The notes below the pieces were generated by a model. It saw only the letters and a list, made by a program, of their open reading frames with translations. It made no database searches and was not told the origin of the DNA. From positions 12,624-76,623 of the forward strand of contig CAJUCZ010000006.1 of the NCBI GenBank assembly GCA_910585375.1: a stretch of DNA of 64,000 nt, given 5' to 3'. Position numbers and translations under genes: made by a program. Every line of letters starts with the position of its first letter. Within the stretch, counting starts at the first letter, position 1. Source of the DNA: an uncultured Alphaproteobacteria bacterium. Its GTDB lineage: Bacteria; Pseudomonadota; Alphaproteobacteria; RF32; CAG-239. Shown here piece by piece: positions 1 to 9,448 of this stretch.

Positions 1-2574
1 TTCTTCGGCATATTTCTGATAGTCCTTCGCCGGATACAGGAAGCCGATTGCCGCATTCCAACCATAACTGGTACCGCCGGTATCTTTGACCGAAACAAAA
101 GACGTGTTCAACCAGGTGCTCTTTTGAAAAGTCAGCGCTTTCTTATACCCGTCGTAGCCATTATCTATGGCATCAGAACCATCCCAAAGCAATGAATTCG
201 GATCTCGGTTGATTTGCAACTCAATCTCATTTGCCGCACCGCTGCTTTTTTCAACCGGGTGTCCGGCCTGAGCCATTGCCCAGCTGATCGGGCTCAAAGT
301 CGCCACCTTCAAATACCCCGGCGGACAAGTCGGCGCCGGCACAAAACCAAGCCACGGGCTGGTCTCGCACTTAAAAGTCGAAGAAGCACAACTTTTTACA
401 TAACTTTTGGTCTTAATTGTTCCGGAACCGAACAGCGCCGATGTATCCAGCGGAAACGAGTTAGGAGCGTCCGGCGTACCGTTTCCTGACATCAGCCAGT
501 TCAGAGAACCGCCGCCGGCTTTGCAGTCTTTGTTCGCACAGTATGTACCGTCCAAAACATAAATACCCTTATTGATAAAGTCCGGCAGAATATCGCTCAG
601 TCTGGCACCGCCGCGCGTTACCAGTTTAATGTCATGCATAACCGAAGTATATGCCGGATTAACCTGATACTCGTCATACAGCGTCTTGCCGGAACTGCTC
701 CTGTAACTGGCAGAATAAGCCGTCATATCCAACGGTACATTACTCACCAGACGGTCTGCCTTGATATAACCGTTCGGATCACTCTTATCGGACGTAGCAT
801 CATTGTTCCGCGCAATTTCAATCACGCCTTTGCGCACATAAACGCTGGCATCCGGCTTGGTACCGTCGGTATAATTTGTATCAATGGCAAAAATCTTGTC
901 ACCGGCCGCAGAAGAAGCAATAAAATTGGCATCATTCATAACTTTGACTTCCTTATCTGCCGGATTCACTTCAAAAATCGTTTTATCCAAATCATTCTGA
1001 ACCGTCAAAGTAGCATTGTTAACCTCAACATTCGGCATTGTCCCCGTACTGTCGACAACCAAAGTTCCGGTTCCGTCGCCGACCGCAAAATGCGGCGTAT
1101 CGGCATAAACTTCATCCGCCTTCATTTTAATCAGCTCGTCCGCAACCGAAAAACCGCCCAGACCATCCGGATCACCAACCATAAAATTGTTAACCAGAAT
1201 ATTCACACTGTCAGGGTCGGCCACAAAGTTAAAAGCTCCCATACAGTTCCCCTGGGCATCGCGCTGCTGACAGCCTGCACGAAGCCGGTTTTTAACATCA
1301 AGATCTTCCATGTCGACCGGTTTGTCAAATTTAACCTCATCCCGAAAACGCGCCGGCCCGTTCACACCCAGAACATAATATGGATCATAATCTTTAGGCA
1401 TGTCGCCGACAACCAGATTCTTCAAATTAGAGGTTCCTTCAACCGTCAGATTTGCATTGATCGTTGTATTACCGGCATCATCAACCCTGAAGTTTCCGCC
1501 GCCGGCGGTCAGGCTTCCGGTAATTTCGGCGCTGCCGGCTTTCAGCAGTTCCTTAATCGTTGCCGTCAGAGCCTCCAAATGGCCTCCGATAGTAGCATCA
1601 CCGGTCACGTCAAGCTTGCCGCCTACGGTAGCGTCTCCGCCCACATCAAATTTTCCGTCGACATTACCGTTTCCGCCTACGTCAATATTTCCGCCGATAT
1701 TGGCATTACCGGAACCTTCAATGGTCAAACCGCTGCCGTCTTTCAATAAAATCGCCTGATCTTTGTTATCCAGATTTTTTCCGGTCACAATCATCTGCTT
1801 CACGTCTTCAATGTTATGATCACCCATATAAAGCGTAGTTTCCATAGTGTTCAGCCACGGTTCTTCTTCCATCCTCACACGATGCAAAACATTCTCACCG
1901 CTGTTGTTGCCGTTGGAAATCGCCCGAATGGAAGTGGCCATGATGGTGTTTTCTTTTAAATTTGCCGGTTTCAATTTAAAATCGGCCGGATCAATCGTCC
2001 AAACTCCTTGCACACCTTGAATAACTTTCTTCTTATCCGCTCCTGTGCGATAAATACCGGCATTTGTACCAATCATCGAAGCAATACGCGAGGCTCTGAG
2101 AATAGGCATTTCCTGCGTTTCCGCCGGCGTAGTCACCAGCAATGCCGTCAAATCATGACGCTCGCCACTGTCAAAGTCGCGTTTTTTAACAATAACTTCC
2201 ATGTTTTTAAAAGTTTTTGAACTGGCATTAAAACCATAAGGCAGATATTCGCAAAAATGCTCAAGCGGCACGGACTCGACCCCGCCGGAAAAATTATAGG
2301 TTTGACTTGTCGCCCCGGCACAATTTGATGTGACTTTTTTAGAACCGTCCCCCAACCCGACAATAGTGTTGTAATTGTCAGACAGATAAGTGTCAATCCC
2401 TTCCATCACAATGCGGACTTGTCCGGCAGCATTGATGTCCTGCAGCTCGGTTGTCCTTTCCGCCGCTTTTTTGTAAAGCATCGGAGTAACCATGGCAATC
2501 AGGCCCAACATGGCCATTGCCTCAATCAGCAGGCTTCCTTCCTGCGATTTTTTTTCATCAAAAACCCGAACCAT
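1..2574 (-). CDS. PilV-like type IV pilus tip protein (partial, runs off left edge)
   Basis: 858 codons are in the window without a stop, and the C-terminus lies beyond base 1. The N-terminus carries a prepilin signature: after a short charged leader, Gly13 is followed by Ser14-Leu-Leu-Ile-Glu18 and a hydrophobic stretch, so prepilin peptidase should cut after Gly13. Around residues 270-340 are short repeats of the form GG-(D/N)-x-V-GG, as in beta-helical fibres and tail proteins. Cysteine pairs occur near residues 430-440 and 720-760. This layout fits the PilV family of shufflon pilus-tip adhesins (Bac_shufflon). The start ATG has GAGGAG about 8 nt upstream and lies 17 nt after the PilM-like gene, so the two are co-transcribed. 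Any variable C-terminal segments and a recombinase would lie outside the window. The family is an inference from pattern; the prepilin site is directly visible. Confidence 0.62.
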   Translation of the reverse strand, partial: MVRVFDEKKSQEGSLLIEAMAMLGLIAMVTPMLYKKAAERTTELQDINAAGQVRIVMEGIDTYLSDNYNTIVGLGDGSKKVTSNCAGATSQTYNFSGGVESVPLEHFCEYLPYGFNASSKTFKNMEVIVKKRDFDSGERHDLTALLVTTPAETQEMPILRASRIASMIGTNAGIYRTGADKKKVIQGVQGVWTIDPADFKLKPANLKENTIMATSIRAISNGNNSGENVLHRVRMEEEPWLNTMETTLYMGDHNIEDVKQMIVTGKNLDNKDQAILLKDGSGLTIEGSGNANIGGNIDVGGNGNVDGKFDVGGDATVGGKLDVTGDATIGGHLEALTATIKELLKAGSAEITGSLTAGGGNFRVDDAGNTTINANLTVEGTSNLKNLVVGDMPKDYDPYYVLGVNGPARFRDEVKFDKPVDMEDLDVKNRLRAGCQQRDAQGNCMGAFNFVADPDSVNILVNNFMVGDPDGLGGFSVADELIKMKADEVYADTPHFAVGDGTGTLVVDSTGTMPNVEVNNATLTVQNDLDKTIFEVNPADKEVKVMNDANFIASSAAGDKIFAIDTNYTDGTKPDASVYVRKGVIEIARNNDATSDKSDPNGYIKADRLVSNVPLDMTAYSASYRSSSGKTLYDEYQVNPAYTSVMHDIKLVTRGGARLSDILPDFINKGIYVLDGTYCANKDCKAGGGSLNWLMSGNGTPDAPNSFPLDTSALFGSGTIKTKSYVKSCASSTFKCETSPWLGFVPAPTCPPGYLKVATLSPISWAMAQAGHPVEKSSGAANEIELQINRDPNSLLWDGSDAIDNGYDGYKKALTFQKSTWLNTSFVSVKDTGGTSYGWNAAIGFLYPAKDYQKYAEE

Positions 2575-2591
2575 TGTTTTTCTCCTCATCC

Positions 2592-3260
2592 TTACTCAAA
2601 CGGGGTCACATAAACCAGACAACGGTTACAGTTCGCACAGGCGCAAGTTGTGCTGAAATTGCCGTTATCAACCACATAATTGGGAATATATACCATAGTA
2701 TCTTCTCGTCCTTTTACCGCCATTTTATAATTTTTGTCACCGCTGTGGCCGCCGGAGGCTGCATCAGACGCATCCAAATGTACGGCATAGCCGAAGCTGG
2801 TATCCATTCCCAAAATATTTTGCGAAGCCTTTAACAAATCGTTTGTCGGCGTATTCGAACTCAGATTAAGCCATTTTTGCGGAATATACCCGTATGTTAT
2901 CAAATACCTCATGGCATCGGGAGAGGTACAGTCGCCAATTCCCTGATCCCAGTTGTCTTTTCTCAGGCAATACACCTCGGTGGTAAAACCCCCGTCACAA
3001 TTATAACCGACCGGCAGATAATCTTCCAAATCAGTATCGCAGCCCAATGTTCCGGATGTATAGGTAATAACATCGCTGCCGTTCCGCGGCGGTGTTCTCT
3101 GGCGAATATAATCCCTGGCCGCACGCTGCTGAACGACCAGCTGCGAAACGACAACCTCAGCCTGCGGCTCAATCTTAATTTCCCGCATATCTCCGCGGAC
3201 AGAAAGATTATATGAATATAACAACACCATAAAGGTTGCCAAAATCATCCAGATATACAT
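2592..3260 (-). CDS. PilM-like minor pilus biogenesis protein
   Basis: The 222 aa protein has one N-terminal membrane segment (about residues 2-20) and then an extracytoplasmic domain with many cysteines, including a C-terminal cluster CACANC-NRC. The order membrane anchor, short polar linker, then a helix rich in Val/Gln/Ala (residues 36-52) resembles PilM of IncI-type thin pili, though it is longer than the usual 140-150 aa. It sits directly upstream of the PilV-like gene with 17 nt between them, which supports a pilus role. The cysteine-rich end suggests disulfides formed in the periplasm. I do not recognise a catalytic motif. An uncharacterised pilus-associated membrane protein is the safe alternative. 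Confidence 0.45.
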   Translation of the reverse strand: MYIWMILATFMVLLYSYNLSVRGDMREIKIEPQAEVVVSQLVVQQRAARDYIRQRTPPRNGSDVITYTSGTLGCDTDLEDYLPVGYNCDGGFTTEVYCLRKDNWDQGIGDCTSPDAMRYLITYGYIPQKWLNLSSNTPTNDLLKASQNILGMDTSFGYAVHLDASDAASGGHSGDKNYKMAVKGREDTMVYIPNYVVDNGNFSTTCACANCNRCLVYVTPFE

Positions 3261-3462
3261 TGCCTAAAGTTCCCAAAAAACTGTTTTTCATTATTTATAA
3301 TAGCACCAAATACTCAAAATTCATAACAAAAAACAGCCGGCTTGCGCAGAATTCACAAAACTGTAACAACAAATTATCATCGAACTTATCATAAAAAACA
3401 TAATTAAAGGTTAAAATCGCCGTTTTCCGCCGTTTTTTTTGAAGTTTAATTTGATAAGTGCG

Positions 3463-3488
3463 TTTTTTACATTTATTTCTGTAAAAAA
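3463..3488. repeat. Inverted repeat upstream of fliL
   Basis: Two perfect 9-bp arms, TTTTTTACA and TGTAAAAAA, are separated by 8 bp and lie 43 bp before the fliL start. They sit in the 271-bp space between the divergent PilM-like and fliL genes. The symmetry could be an operator or a hairpin in the leader RNA. No consensus sigma-70 promoter is obvious nearby. Confidence 0.4.
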
Positions 3489-3531
3489 TGTTCTAAAATA
3501 AGTCAGATTGCGAAAACAACGGAGTACTCTG

Positions 3532-4053
3532 ATGGCCGGCTTAAATGATTTTGATGATGACCTTAAAGACAATCCTTATACCCGGAAAGACAACAAAAAA
3601 ATTTTGTTGTTTCTGGTACCGGCACTGATTGTCATCGGCATAATCGTCGGATTGTATTTTTTGTTTATTCCGAAAGCGGATAATTCAGAAAACCGCGGTT
3701 ACAGCATTGTTGAAAAAGAAGAAAACGACACCAAAACAATTACCGTTTTTTATGATTTGCCGGAAATTTCCGTTCAGCTCCAAAGCGCGGATTCGCAAAA
3801 CGCCGTGGTTAAAATCAAAATTAATATTGAACTTTCCAAAATGGAAGATATAAAAACTATAGAAAGCCTTATGCCGCAAATCACCGATGCCGCCGTCACT
3901 CATATTTCGGAACTTTCCCGAAATGAGATCAGCGGTGCCGAAGGTCTGTACTGGCTTAAGGAAGAGCTCCTGTACCGGTTGTCGCTGATTGCCGCACCGG
4001 TAAAAATTTCAAACCTGAACTTCAAACGGTTTGAAATCCAGAAAACTAACTAA
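3532..4053 (+). CDS. fliL: Flagellar basal body-associated protein FliL
   Basis: FliL is a single-span inner membrane protein around the stator ring that supports motor torque and stator engagement. The 173 aa product has a short cytoplasmic N-terminus, a membrane helix at about residues 24-46 and a periplasmic domain with the FliL pattern (a strand pair near 'VKIKINIEL', then a helix and a Leu-rich C-terminus). The ATG at 3532 is preferred over an upstream in-frame TTG at 3508 because GGAG lies 7 nt before it. It heads a block with fliM, a DUF6468-type gene and a MotE-like gene, an order common in Rhodospirillales-type genomes. Confidence 0.88.
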   Translation: MAGLNDFDDDLKDNPYTRKDNKKILLFLVPALIVIGIIVGLYFLFIPKADNSENRGYSIVEKEENDTKTITVFYDLPEISVQLQSADSQNAVVKIKINIELSKMEDIKTIESLMPQITDAAVTHISELSRNEISGAEGLYWLKEELLYRLSLIAAPVKISNLNFKRFEIQKTN

Positions 4054-4071
4054 AAGCTAAGGGGAAAGCTT

Positions 4072-5154
4072 GTGGCCGAAGAACAGGAAAATAAAAAGCA
4101 GCAAAAGCCCGACAACAAAGACTGGGCAGATATGATCGAGATAAACGAAAACCTCTCGGCAAACCCTGACGACACGGCGGACAATACTGATTCCCGCGTG
4201 CTTAACCAAGAAGAAATCGACAGCCTGCTGGGCTATTCCTCCGGCGAAGAAGACGAACGGCGCAACCTTAAAACCGGCGTGCAGGCTATTCTAAACTCGG
4301 CAATGGTTTCTTATGAACGACTTCCAATGCTCGAGATTGTCTTTGACCGGCTGATTCGCCTGATGGCAACTTCTTTGAGAAACTTCACGCAGGACAACGT
4401 GGAAGTCTCGCTTGAAAGCATTGAATCCATGCGTTTCGGCGAATATCTCGATTCGCTTACCATCCCCACCCTGCTCGGTGTTTTCAAGGCCGAAGAATGG
4501 GACAATTATGCTCTTGTTTCGCTCGACAGCGGCATAGTCTATTCCATTGTGGATGTTTTGCTCGGCGGCCGCCGCGGCACCGCCGCCATGCGCATTGAGG
4601 GACGTCCGTACACAACCATTGAACTGAATATCGTCAAAGATATGATACAAATCATCTTGTCGGATTTATCCACCGCCTTTGACCCGATAACCTCAGTCAA
4701 CTTCACCTATGACCGATTGGAAACCAATCCGCGTTTTGCCACCATCTCTCGTCTGTCCAATGCCGTTATCGTTGCCCGCCTCCGTATTGACATGGAAGAC
4801 CGCGGCGGCAAAATCGATCTCATGATTCCCTATGCCACGCTTGAACCGGTGCGCGAACTTTTGTTGCAAATGTTTATGGGGGAACGCTTCGGCCGCGATG
4901 CCATCTGGGAAAATCACCTCACGGAACAACTTTGGGATACGGAAGTTCAGATTAACGCCGTTCTGAAAGAATGTATGATAAAACTCGGAGATATTGCAAC
5001 ATGGGAAAAAGGCTCTTTTCTGGATTTGGATATGCTGCCGACCGACAATGTGGCACTGGTTTGTGGCGACGTGCCTTTGTTAACCGGCTCAATGGGACGC
5101 AAAAATGAACATGTTGTCATAAAAGTAAACGGAAAGGCTGAAAAAAATGGATAG
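4072..5154 (+). CDS. fliM: Flagellar motor switch protein FliM
   Basis: FliM is the C-ring protein that binds phospho-CheY and, with FliG and FliN, sets the direction of rotation. The 360 aa protein carries the CheY-binding helix (VLNQEEIDSLL) at residues 43-53, followed by the CheC-like middle domain and the C-terminal SpoA/FliN-like domain ending near residue 350. The CheY-binding helix normally sits at the extreme N-terminus, so about 40 extra, acidic and polar residues precede it here. The start is GTG with AAGGGG upstream. The last 8 nt overlap the next gene, indicating translational coupling. Confidence 0.93.
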   Translation: MAEEQENKKQQKPDNKDWADMIEINENLSANPDDTADNTDSRVLNQEEIDSLLGYSSGEEDERRNLKTGVQAILNSAMVSYERLPMLEIVFDRLIRLMATSLRNFTQDNVEVSLESIESMRFGEYLDSLTIPTLLGVFKAEEWDNYALVSLDSGIVYSIVDVLLGGRRGTAAMRIEGRPYTTIELNIVKDMIQIILSDLSTAFDPITSVNFTYDRLETNPRFATISRLSNAVIVARLRIDMEDRGGKIDLMIPYATLEPVRELLLQMFMGERFGRDAIWENHLTEQLWDTEVQINAVLKECMIKLGDIATWEKGSFLDLDMLPTDNVALVCGDVPLLTGSMGRKNEHVVIKVNGKAEKNG

Positions 5155-5644
5155 TTTTGAAATAATCATCAATGTCGCCATCATCGCATTGCTGGTACCG
5201 ACGATTATTTTTGCTTACCGGCTGAACCGCAGTCTGACTGCCCTCAGGGAGAACCAAAACTCTCTGGCAAAATTGATCGGCGCTCTGAATGACGCAACCA
5301 ACAAAGCCGAAAACAGTATTCCCAAACTTAAATCAGCTACTGAACATTCGTCAGAAGACCTGAAGGAAGTCGTTGACAATGCCAAAACCATAAAAGACGA
5401 TTTGTTGTTTATCAACCAACGCGCCGATAGTCTGGCTGACCGCTTGGAACAGGTTATCCATAACAGCCGCGGCAACGTCAAAGACGAGAAAAAAAATAAG
5501 ACCTCGGCTCAAATATTAAACATAGACAAAGCCATAAATACCGACACAGAAAACAATGCCGTGCCGGATGATGTTTTTTCTGTTGAAGATTCCCGCTCCG
5601 AGGCCGAGTTGGAACTTCTAAAAGCCCTGAGATCAATAAAATAA
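5147..5644 (+). CDS. DUF6468-type flagellar operon protein
   Basis: A 165 aa protein with one N-terminal membrane helix (about residues 6-24) and a cytoplasmic coiled coil at roughly 25-110, ending in an acidic tail. It matches the small membrane-anchored DUF6468 proteins found between fliM and motE in alphaproteobacterial flagellar operons. The function is not established. It overlaps fliM by 8 nt and is followed 9 nt later by the MotE-like gene, so a motor or basal-body role is inferred from context. The family name is from memory of that gene order. Confidence 0.6.
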   Translation: MDSFEIIINVAIIALLVPTIIFAYRLNRSLTALRENQNSLAKLIGALNDATNKAENSIPKLKSATEHSSEDLKEVVDNAKTIKDDLLFINQRADSLADRLEQVIHNSRGNVKDEKKNKTSAQILNIDKAINTDTENNAVPDDVFSVEDSRSEAELELLKALRSIK

Positions 5645-5653
5645 GGTCAGACA

Positions 5654-6298
5654 ATGATAAATAAAATAGCCAGCCGTATTCGCATTCTACCGATTTTTAT
5701 ATTCTTCGCCGTTTTAACGCTTTCCGTTCGCGTCAATACGGTTTTTGACCTGTTAAAACAAAAAGAAACCAAAACCATCAGCATTTCCCAGCAAGCAGCA
5801 CAGGCTCAGGAAGAAATGAAAAAAGAAAACAGCGACCTGAGTAAAGCCCTGAACAGCAACACATCGGCTGCCGGTTCGGCAGCCGCCCCCAACAACAGCT
5901 TTTCGCAATCAGAAATCCTGATTCTGCAGGAACTCGCCGAACGGCGGGAAGCCTTGGATCTGCGCAGCAAAGAAATTGACAAAAAAGCTATCCAGCTCAA
6001 AGTCGCGGAAGAAGAAATTGATAAAAAACTTGCGCAATTGAAAGAATATGAAGCCAAACTGCAAAAACTCGTCCGAGAATATAATGATAAGGAAAAAGAA
6101 AAAATATCTTCTTTGACCCGCTTGTATTCAACTATGAAACCCAAAGATGCCGCCCGTATTTTCAATACGCTGGAACTGCATATTCTGATCCCGTTGTTAA
6201 AAGAAATGAAACCTTCGGTTTCTTCCGCCATCATCTCACAAATGGACGCCGCCAAAGCCAAGGCCGTTACAACCGAACTGATAGGCAACAATTTCTAA
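5654..6298 (+). CDS. MotE-like flagellar chaperone (MgtE N-like domain)
   Basis: A 214 aa protein with an N-terminal membrane helix (about 10-27), a low-complexity Ala/Ser/Asn linker (55-75), a long charged coiled coil (about 85-155) and a C-terminal domain with the 'MKPKDAARIFNTL' pattern of MgtE_N/FliG-like folds. This is the layout of MotE, a periplasmic chaperone described in rhizobia that stabilises MotC. The gene lies 9 nt after the DUF6468-type gene and 15 nt before the TPR gene. The domain call is firm; the MotE assignment rests on domain order and neighbours. Confidence 0.72.
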   Translation: MINKIASRIRILPIFIFFAVLTLSVRVNTVFDLLKQKETKTISISQQAAQAQEEMKKENSDLSKALNSNTSAAGSAAAPNNSFSQSEILILQELAERREALDLRSKEIDKKAIQLKVAEEEIDKKLAQLKEYEAKLQKLVREYNDKEKEKISSLTRLYSTMKPKDAARIFNTLELHILIPLLKEMKPSVSSAIISQMDAAKAKAVTTELIGNNF

Positions 6299-6313
6299 CC
6301 AAAGGCAAAAGCA

Positions 6314-9300
6314 ATGAACGCAGCAAAGCGCAGTACTCCAAGCTTAAAGCAATATATCAGAACAATATTGCTTTTTGCGCTTCTGACTTTTTTTGCCCAA
6401 AGTGCCTTTGCTCAAAATGCACCGGAAGAAAAACTGATAAGCCTGCCGATTGGCGCAAATAATGACTACAAGCTGGAAAACCTGCCGCAATCGATAAGCC
6501 TGACGTTCAATCATCCTCTGATTAAAACACCGGAAGATTTCAGTCAAACATTGCCTGATTTTATTGAAAGACAAGAATTATCCGCAGATAATACCCGTAT
6601 GCTTTTGACTTTGCGTCATCCTCTTATTACCCAGACATATTTAAAAGACGGCATTTTGAGCATTAGTCTCAAACCGCAGAAAGACACGGCAGATACAACA
6701 AAATCCAATAATATAGCCATAAGCTATGGCGAACATCCTGACTACTACCGTTTTGTTTTCAAATATGATCAGCAACCGCTTTATTCCGTCAAATCTCAGG
6801 ATATGCGAACCTCCGTTTATTTTCTGAACGATGTCCGGCTGCAGACCGAAGAGCTGAAATCTTATCCGTTTTATCCGGCCATTACCGTCTCGCCCAACAC
6901 CATGGGCGGACAAACGCTGACAATCCCTGCCGCCATGGTAAAATCGGCAGAATATGATAATAAAATCGTGATTGATGTATCAAAAGTTTCTGAAAGCAAA
7001 GTTTTTGATGACAGCACGGCTGAGATTAAAATCGCCGGTATAAATTTGCCGGAGACAGCCTCTTCTGCTCTGGAAAATCTGACACCGGAACAGCCCTATA
7101 ACGATAAAAGAATTGTCAGTCTGGGCTTTTCATGGAACTCTCCTGCCAACATTGCCGTCTTCCGCCGTGAAAACTATTTATGGATAATCTTTGACCAACG
7201 AAAAAAAATAGATAAAGAACAGCTGCTTGCCGATGCCGCACCACTGGCTGAAGAAATTGTTCTTATTCCGCACACCAAAGCCACGGTTATCCGCCTTAAA
7301 ACCAAACCAAATGTAAAAGCCAACCTCCGTAAAGAAGGTTTGCTCTGGATTATAGACCTTTCCGTTGCCGGCTTTAATGAAAAAATAAAAGATATGAATG
7401 TCTTTACCCGCTATGACAGTCTGAATCATCCCTACTTTTTTATTGCAACGACGATGGCCGGTAACATTATATCCGTCGTAGACCCTGAAATTGGTGACAA
7501 TCTGATTGCAGCAACAGTCTCTGAAGTCGAAAACGGTATCAGCGCTCCCTATTCTTATCCTGATTTTGACTTTTTACGCTCGCTTACCGGTGTGGCTGTC
7601 GTCCCCAAAAATACGGATTTAAATATTGAACGCGGCAATACCGGCATTATTATAAAAGCCGTCCGAGGTCTGAATATCTCCGCAGATTTGGACTATAAAA
7701 AACGCCAGCAAGATTTATTAAACACGAAGGAAGATCAGCTTGGCTTTGACTTAAACGTCAGCGCAGGCCTTGCCGGCATGAGTTACGCCGAAGCCGTTTC
7801 CCAACTGAAAAAAGACATAGAACTGGCTCCTCAGAACAAAAAAATTGCCGCCCGGCTGATGCTGGTCCGTTATTACATTTCCAACGGCTTGGGTGCCGAG
7901 GCCTTACAAGAACTCCGGCGTCTGGGCCAAATGCCGGGATATCAACCGACAGAAGAAACCGAGTCATTATTCGGCGTTGCAAACTTTTTGCTGCGCCGCT
8001 ATGATGCCGCCATGGAACACCTGTCTTTTGGAAATTTGCCGTCTGACAATCAGGCCGTTTTCTGGCGTACGCTGTCTTCCGCCGCCAAAGAATACAAAAA
8101 AGAAAATAATGTGATTCTGACATCTTACATTTCTCTGATAAAAGACTATCCGATTCCGCTGAAAGCACGGATTGCCCTTGTTGCGGCCGACAATGCCCTG
8201 AATGCCGGAGATGATTTGGCAGCACAAAACTTTATTGACGTCCTTAACAATATTGACAGCAAAAACCTCTATTATCAGGCCCGTATCGGCTATCTGACGG
8301 CCAAACGCCGCGTTCTGCAGGGATACCCTCGCAACGGTATAAAGTTATATAACAATATTGCAACATCCTTATCCCAAAAATACTCTGCTCTGGCCAGATA
8401 CGAGGCCGCCGTACTGGGCCAAAAGCTGGGCATGCTGCCTATGGCAAAAGCCATCCGCGAACTGGAACAATTATACTACGCCTGGCCGGACACGAAATTC
8501 CGTTTGCAGGTACTGCGTACTTTGGCTGATTATTACGTCAGAAACTCAGACTATCTCAGCGCATTGAGAAAACTGAATCTGAGCATGAGTCTGGAAACGG
8601 AAGATGAAAAGCCGCAAACGCTGAAAAGAATGGTAAACATTTTAGAAGACGTATACATCAATAATCGCGCAGATAATCTGCCGCCGCTGAAGTCTTTGGC
8701 AATATACAAAGAATTTGAATGGCTCGCACCTCAAAGCCGGAATTATAATGGCATCATTCGACGGCTGGCAGACCGCCTCGTTGCGGTTGATTTATTGCCC
8801 CGTGCCTATTCCCTTTTACAAAACCAACTTCGTTTCGGCCGTCTGAGCAACAAAGAACGTGCGGCCGTCGGAACCCGTTTGGCCTTAATCAGCCTTTTTG
8901 AAGACAAAAACATTGACGCCCTTGACTTTCTGGATCAGACGCAAAGCGCCGATATTGATGCTACGCTGCAGGCTCAGCGTAAAATCATCCGCGCCAAAAC
9001 GCTTTCCAACCTTGATCGGGACGAAGAAGCAATAGACCTGTTAAAAGACGATTACAGCAAAAATGCCCTGCTGCTGAAAAGCGAAATTTATTGGAATGCC
9101 GGAATGTGGAACGAGGCCTCGGACAGTATCAGATATCTGGTAGAAGCGCCGCAGCCGGGAAAACCATTGAGTCAGGAGCAAATCGGTTATATTTTGGATT
9201 GGGCAACCACACTGCAAAAATCAGGCAAAACAACGGTTTTGGTAAGATTGCGCAACAAATTTCTGCCTTATTTTGAAAATACTAAATACTATAGCCCGTT

Positions 9301-9448
9301 TAGTATATTAACAGGCAATCTGGAAAATGATAAAATTGACCTGAAAGCCATAAACCAGACAATCAATGATGTTCAGGCTTTCAGCAACTTTACAAAACTT
9401 TATAACGATTCGCTTAAAAATAACCATTTAGATACCCAAAATAAATGA
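6314..9448 (+). CDS. Large secreted TPR-repeat protein of the flagellar operon
   Basis: The 1044 aa protein begins with a signal peptide (hydrophobic core at about 17-30, likely cleavage after 'SAFA' near residue 33). An N-terminal region to about 470 is rich in beta strands, and residues about 490-1000 are helical TPR-like hairpins with repeated A/L-rich helix pairs. It should act in the periplasm as a scaffold. Large TPR proteins commonly follow the motE position in related alphaproteobacterial flagellar operons, but no specific function is known to me. Its stop overlaps the uvrB start (ATGA), so the repair gene is translationally coupled to the flagellar operon. Confidence 0.7.
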   Translation: MNAAKRSTPSLKQYIRTILLFALLTFFAQSAFAQNAPEEKLISLPIGANNDYKLENLPQSISLTFNHPLIKTPEDFSQTLPDFIERQELSADNTRMLLTLRHPLITQTYLKDGILSISLKPQKDTADTTKSNNIAISYGEHPDYYRFVFKYDQQPLYSVKSQDMRTSVYFLNDVRLQTEELKSYPFYPAITVSPNTMGGQTLTIPAAMVKSAEYDNKIVIDVSKVSESKVFDDSTAEIKIAGINLPETASSALENLTPEQPYNDKRIVSLGFSWNSPANIAVFRRENYLWIIFDQRKKIDKEQLLADAAPLAEEIVLIPHTKATVIRLKTKPNVKANLRKEGLLWIIDLSVAGFNEKIKDMNVFTRYDSLNHPYFFIATTMAGNIISVVDPEIGDNLIAATVSEVENGISAPYSYPDFDFLRSLTGVAVVPKNTDLNIERGNTGIIIKAVRGLNISADLDYKKRQQDLLNTKEDQLGFDLNVSAGLAGMSYAEAVSQLKKDIELAPQNKKIAARLMLVRYYISNGLGAEALQELRRLGQMPGYQPTEETESLFGVANFLLRRYDAAMEHLSFGNLPSDNQAVFWRTLSSAAKEYKKENNVILTSYISLIKDYPIPLKARIALVAADNALNAGDDLAAQNFIDVLNNIDSKNLYYQARIGYLTAKRRVLQGYPRNGIKLYNNIATSLSQKYSALARYEAAVLGQKLGMLPMAKAIRELEQLYYAWPDTKFRLQVLRTLADYYVRNSDYLSALRKLNLSMSLETEDEKPQTLKRMVNILEDVYINNRADNLPPLKSLAIYKEFEWLAPQSRNYNGIIRRLADRLVAVDLLPRAYSLLQNQLRFGRLSNKERAAVGTRLALISLFEDKNIDALDFLDQTQSADIDATLQAQRKIIRAKTLSNLDRDEEAIDLLKDDYSKNALLLKSEIYWNAGMWNEASDSIRYLVEAPQPGKPLSQEQIGYILDWATTLQKSGKTTVLVRLRNKFLPYFENTKYYSPFSILTGNLENDKIDLKAINQTINDVQAFSNFTKLYNDSLKNNHLDTQNK

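Noticed and set aside
634..1749. 371-codon open frame on the plus strand, antisense to the PilV-like gene
   Set aside because: It has no RBS, its protein is Ile/Arg/Asn-rich nonsense, and the minus strand has a continuous 858-codon frame with a prepilin signal. It is a shadow.
7758..8225. 155-codon minus-strand frame inside the TPR gene
   Set aside because: Cys/Arg/His-rich shadow of the coding strand with no RBS.
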